A stretch of 64,000 nucleotides of DNA, taken from Volvox africanus (taxonomy: Eukaryota > Chlorophyta > Chlorophyceae > Chlamydomonadales > Volvocaceae). The stretch spans positions 2,397,001-2,461,000 of the forward strand of contig BSDZ01000080.1 of assembly GCA_030268105.1 (NCBI GenBank), given 5' to 3'. Under the pieces are notes generated by a model, which was given only the letters and a program-made list of their open reading frames with translations, did no database searches and was not told the origin of the DNA. The translations under genes were made by a program, and so were the position numbers. Positions 61,651-64,000 of the stretch are shown here, one piece after another. The first letter of the stretch is position 1, and each line of letters starts with the position of its first letter.

Positions 61651-63111
61651 ATGCGCCCACAAGCGCATGGAGCATGTATTGTCAAGGCATGCCTTGCCTT
61701 AAGCACAAACTCAGACGAGTTGGCGAATATGGGCTTCAACTTTAGGATCTCCACTACCCTTGAGCCTGTAAGTCAGGAACAGTTGAGGCAAATAGGCGTC
61801 CATAGGCCACCTCCTCGCCTTGGGCTCATTGAGTAAAGTTTCGTTCTGATTGCGATATTTCAGGACATTCTCGTAACAGTAAGGGCACGGCCTTATGCTT
61901 TTATGCTGTTCGACGAGCTACGGCTTGATGCAGGGTCCATGCAAATGGCTCTTGTAGAGCAGTCCATTCGGTGAGCCATCCGTGACACAAAACAAATGTT
62001 TTAGGAGATCCATTAAGATCATCGGCATCGATGGAGCTAGCTCGCGTAATATTTGCATGGCATTCGTGACCAGTTGAAATTCTTGTCACGCAGGTTGAAC
62101 GGCTTGCAGGAAAACTTTCCCCGTACTTATTTGCTGATACCGGGTAGCTACGGCCACACTACCGCATCCTTGCTTGCAGCAAGGTAGGCGCGGTATAGCC
62201 GTTAACGACGCAACATCATACGCCACAAGTGAGACCTTCCCCATCCTGCCTCATTGCGCTTTCCATATACGGAAGGGCAATAAACTAACGCAACCATGTA
62301 TGTAGACGGGTACTATTCGCACCAGCATGTATGCGCCGGGCAAGCTTGGTCCCTGTAATTCAGTAGGTGCATACTGTGTCGCGCGAATTTGCAGGCATCC
62401 CACAGTGCAAATTGTTTCCCTCAGTGATGCATCCCATGCAGTGGAGACAGCCGTTCGACTGGTCATGTCGTTATGTGAAGATGGTTCCGAGGATGCTGAC
62501 AGACTCGGCTACATCGACATGCCTGCACAGGTCAGTTGCGCAGCTGGCTCGTGTTGTGAGGAATGTTTGAAATGGGGTTATGCGTAAACTTACGGCTCCA
62601 TTGTTATCCTGGTCCAGAAACTCACACAGGTCGTAGATGCAGTGGCCATCAGCAACACCTGTGCAACTCTGGATGAAATTGAAGCAAGAAGAATGTGATA
62701 TGTGAGCACACGCTCCGTTGCCTCGCCAAATGCAGCTCCTTAGGGAGCGGTTCCAAAAGAGGAACACGCAGGGGTGGAAATCAGCAAGGGGAATGATTGC
62801 CAGAAACCACGCATATCCGTACACAACTGTTGTAAGGGGCATCTCAGAGATTTGCACTTCAATTCTGGGTTGGTGAGAGACGCATGAGCGTGCTTTAGGC
62901 ATACCGTGGTACCGACACACTTTTGCTTGACCTGGATTTTCAGGGTTTTCAGGATAAGAAAGATGAGATGATGGGCCTTAACGCGATTTTGGTGGTGATC
63001 TCGTGCGCACAACAATTGGTCTCCACGTGCCTGCCAAGCGTTTCGGAGCAGAGTCGCCTGTGTGGGCAATTTCCCTATCCACAAATTAAGAGACGTGGTC
63101 CATTTAGCTGA
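61651..63111 (+). CDS. unrecognised four-exon gene, 175 aa
   Basis: Family not recognised. Exons: 61651-61767, 61864-61970, 62395-62530, 62944-63111; 528 nt. Each border has a standard site (donors GTAAGT, GTGAGC, GTCAGT; acceptors TTTCAG, TTGCAG, TTTCAG) and the phases (0, 2, 0) join without a stop, which is the main evidence that it is real. The product has no signal peptide or clear membrane segment; the segment GLNAILVVISCAQQL is mildly hydrophobic. Readable blocks are NMGFNFRISTTLEP, VRARPYAFMLFDEL, VQIVSLSDASHAVETAVRLV and a Pro-rich basic end QIKRRGPFS. The start is the first in-frame ATG of exon 1 and may not be the true one. A longin-like fold was considered from the RPYAFMLFDE stretch but the rest does not fit well enough. 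Confidence 0.5.
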
Positions 63112-63287
63112 ATTCTGCTGAAAGCTGTGATATGTTACCTCATGGTTACTTTTGTCACGGCACCTTTCCGTACACTCGGCATACGCGACGTTGCCTACTT
63201 TTACATTCAGCTTTTCATTTGTTAAGTGTCAGGGGCCATACATAAAATCAGATTCGCGTCATATTGCTGCACTAGCAACTTTACATA
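63112..63287. promoter_or_regulatory. spacer with the presumed TrpB promoter/5' UTR
   Basis: 176 nt between the stop of the unknown gene and the TrpB ATG, both on the + strand. It must hold a 3' UTR and the TrpB promoter, so either spacing is very tight or the TrpB 5' UTR overlaps the upstream gene. No element is assigned. Confidence 0.35.
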
Positions 63288-64000
63288 ATGAATATTAGCG
63301 CTCCACGCGTAGATGCACAGGGCAATGCCATTCGCCGGCAGAAGACCAGCAGCAGCCGTGTTACTACCGCGCGCATATGCAGGCGACATAATGTTTTGAG
63401 GGTTTTTGCAGTTGCAGCCCCGGAGACTCCTGTTACAGAATATCAGCGTCCTGATGCCACCGGTCGCTATGGCAAGTTCGGCGGCAAATATGTGCCGGAG
63501 ACCCTTATCCCAGCTTTGGAGCAGCTAGAAAATGACTACAAAGCAGCTATGGCGGATAATTCGTTTAAGGCAAGGGCTTGTGGTGTCCGGATGTGCACCT
63601 CACAGTTGGCGGCCAGAGTTTTACGGTGACCTTGAAGAGAATCGTTTAATTACGACTTATTTTCGTAGTCATATCATTACATCAATTTCACCCTGCAACG
63701 CAGGCTGAGATGGAGTCTATCCTTAAGGATTACGTCGGCCGTGAGACGCCGCTGTATTATGCCGTTCGTTTGTCAGATCACTTTACGACGTAAGGAAATT
63801 ACCGCTGAATACGCTATGATTTTAGACGCTGTCTGATTGAGAACCCTTACCTCCAAACTTGCAGTGCGGACGGGGGCAAAGCGGAAATTTACCTTAAACG
63901 TGAGGACCTCAACCATACCGGTGCGCACAAAATTAACAACTCACTCGGTCAGGCATTGCTGTGCAAGCGCCTGAACAAGAAGCGTATTATTGCCGAGACG
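63288..64000 (+). CDS. TRPB: tryptophan synthase beta chain, plastid form (5' part)
   Basis: PLP enzyme condensing indole with serine to make tryptophan, last step of the plastid pathway. Exons in the window: 63288-63569, 63704-63789, 63865 onward, cut by the window edge. Residues 1 to about 48 form an Arg/Ser/Thr-rich, Ala/Val-ending stretch typical of a chloroplast transit peptide. The mature part starts around [20 protein letters not shown], a hallmark of the family, followed by [19 protein letters not shown] and [19 protein letters not shown]. The lysine in HKIN is the PLP-binding residue. The first intron appears to use a GC donor (TTTAAG|GCAAGG), because the next exon must start at GCTGAG to keep the reading FKAEMESIL. 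Confidence 0.96.

Noticed and set aside
62580..62700. Minus-strand exon-like segment reading CEFLDQDNNGA before a GTAAGT, resembling an EF-hand loop
   Set aside because: It lies in an intron of a phase-consistent + strand gene. No flanking minus-strand exons continue it and only one partial loop is visible.
1..64000. CRISPR arrays, insertion sequences, tRNA/rRNA genes, prophage or secondary-metabolite clusters
   Set aside because: No regularly spaced repeats, transposase motifs, tRNA-like cloverleaf segments or rRNA signatures were recognised; the window is intron-rich eukaryotic DNA.

Overview
The window is nuclear DNA of a eukaryote, almost certainly a chlorophyte green alga. Every gene is split by many short GT-AG introns, exons are GC- and Ala/Gln/Gly-rich while flanks are AT-rich, and TGTAA (the usual chlorophyte poly(A) signal) lies behind several stops. 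The gene set is plant-like (TRM1-type tRNA methyltransferase, KT-type phosphate translocator, plastid-type tryptophan synthase beta, SCD2-like protein, HEI10) but also includes ciliary genes (kinesin-9, a DUF4795/QRICH2-type protein), so the organism is probably flagellated and capable of meiosis. I cannot name the species. I see no bacterial operons, CRISPR arrays, insertion sequences, tRNA or rRNA genes.

Layout. 202-4286 (+): TRM1-like tRNA guanine-26 dimethyltransferase, 8 exons. 5525-11813 (-): kinesin-9 (KIF9/KLP1 type), 12 exons found, first motor exon(s) not found. 11814-13849: unresolved, with odd open frames. 13850-15931 (-): triose-phosphate/nucleotide-sugar translocator superfamily member, 9 exons, 337 aa. 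16967-46960 (-): midasin (MDN1/Rea1), about 38 exons, about 6,700 aa, almost half the window. 47305-48884 (+): Lunapark-like ER membrane protein, 286 aa. 49549-53054 (-): SCD2-like coiled-coil protein. 53329-58578 (+): DUF4795 coiled-coil protein, 1107 aa. 59031-61141 (-): HEI10-type RING crossover factor, 346 aa. 61651-63111 (+): unrecognised four-exon gene, 175 aa. 63288 to the window end (+): 5' part of tryptophan synthase beta.

The neighbours do not form one pathway. Housekeeping RNA/ribosome biogenesis (TRM1, midasin), ER and trafficking (Lunapark, SCD2-like), cilia (kinesin-9, DUF4795), meiosis (HEI10) and plastid metabolism (translocator, TrpB) are interleaved. Two compact divergent promoters (46961-47304 and 53055-53328) each serve a gene pair, and three pairs are convergent (TRM1/kinesin, Lunapark/SCD2-like, DUF4795/HEI10).

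Exon models were built by hand from splice consensus, phase and family resemblance. For TRM1, the translocator, Lunapark, DUF4795, HEI10 and the unknown gene, the exon lengths sum to a whole number of codons with every phase matching. Midasin also closes exactly if one extra base in an A4 run at 46735-46738 is discounted. The most interesting items are the oversized midasin with its possible N-terminal frameshift, a Lunapark whose C4 zinc ribbon is replaced by a coiled coil, two GC-AG introns, a tandem array of branch-point-like motifs against a 3' splice site, and the undescribed four-exon gene. I did not find a clearly novel multi-gene system.
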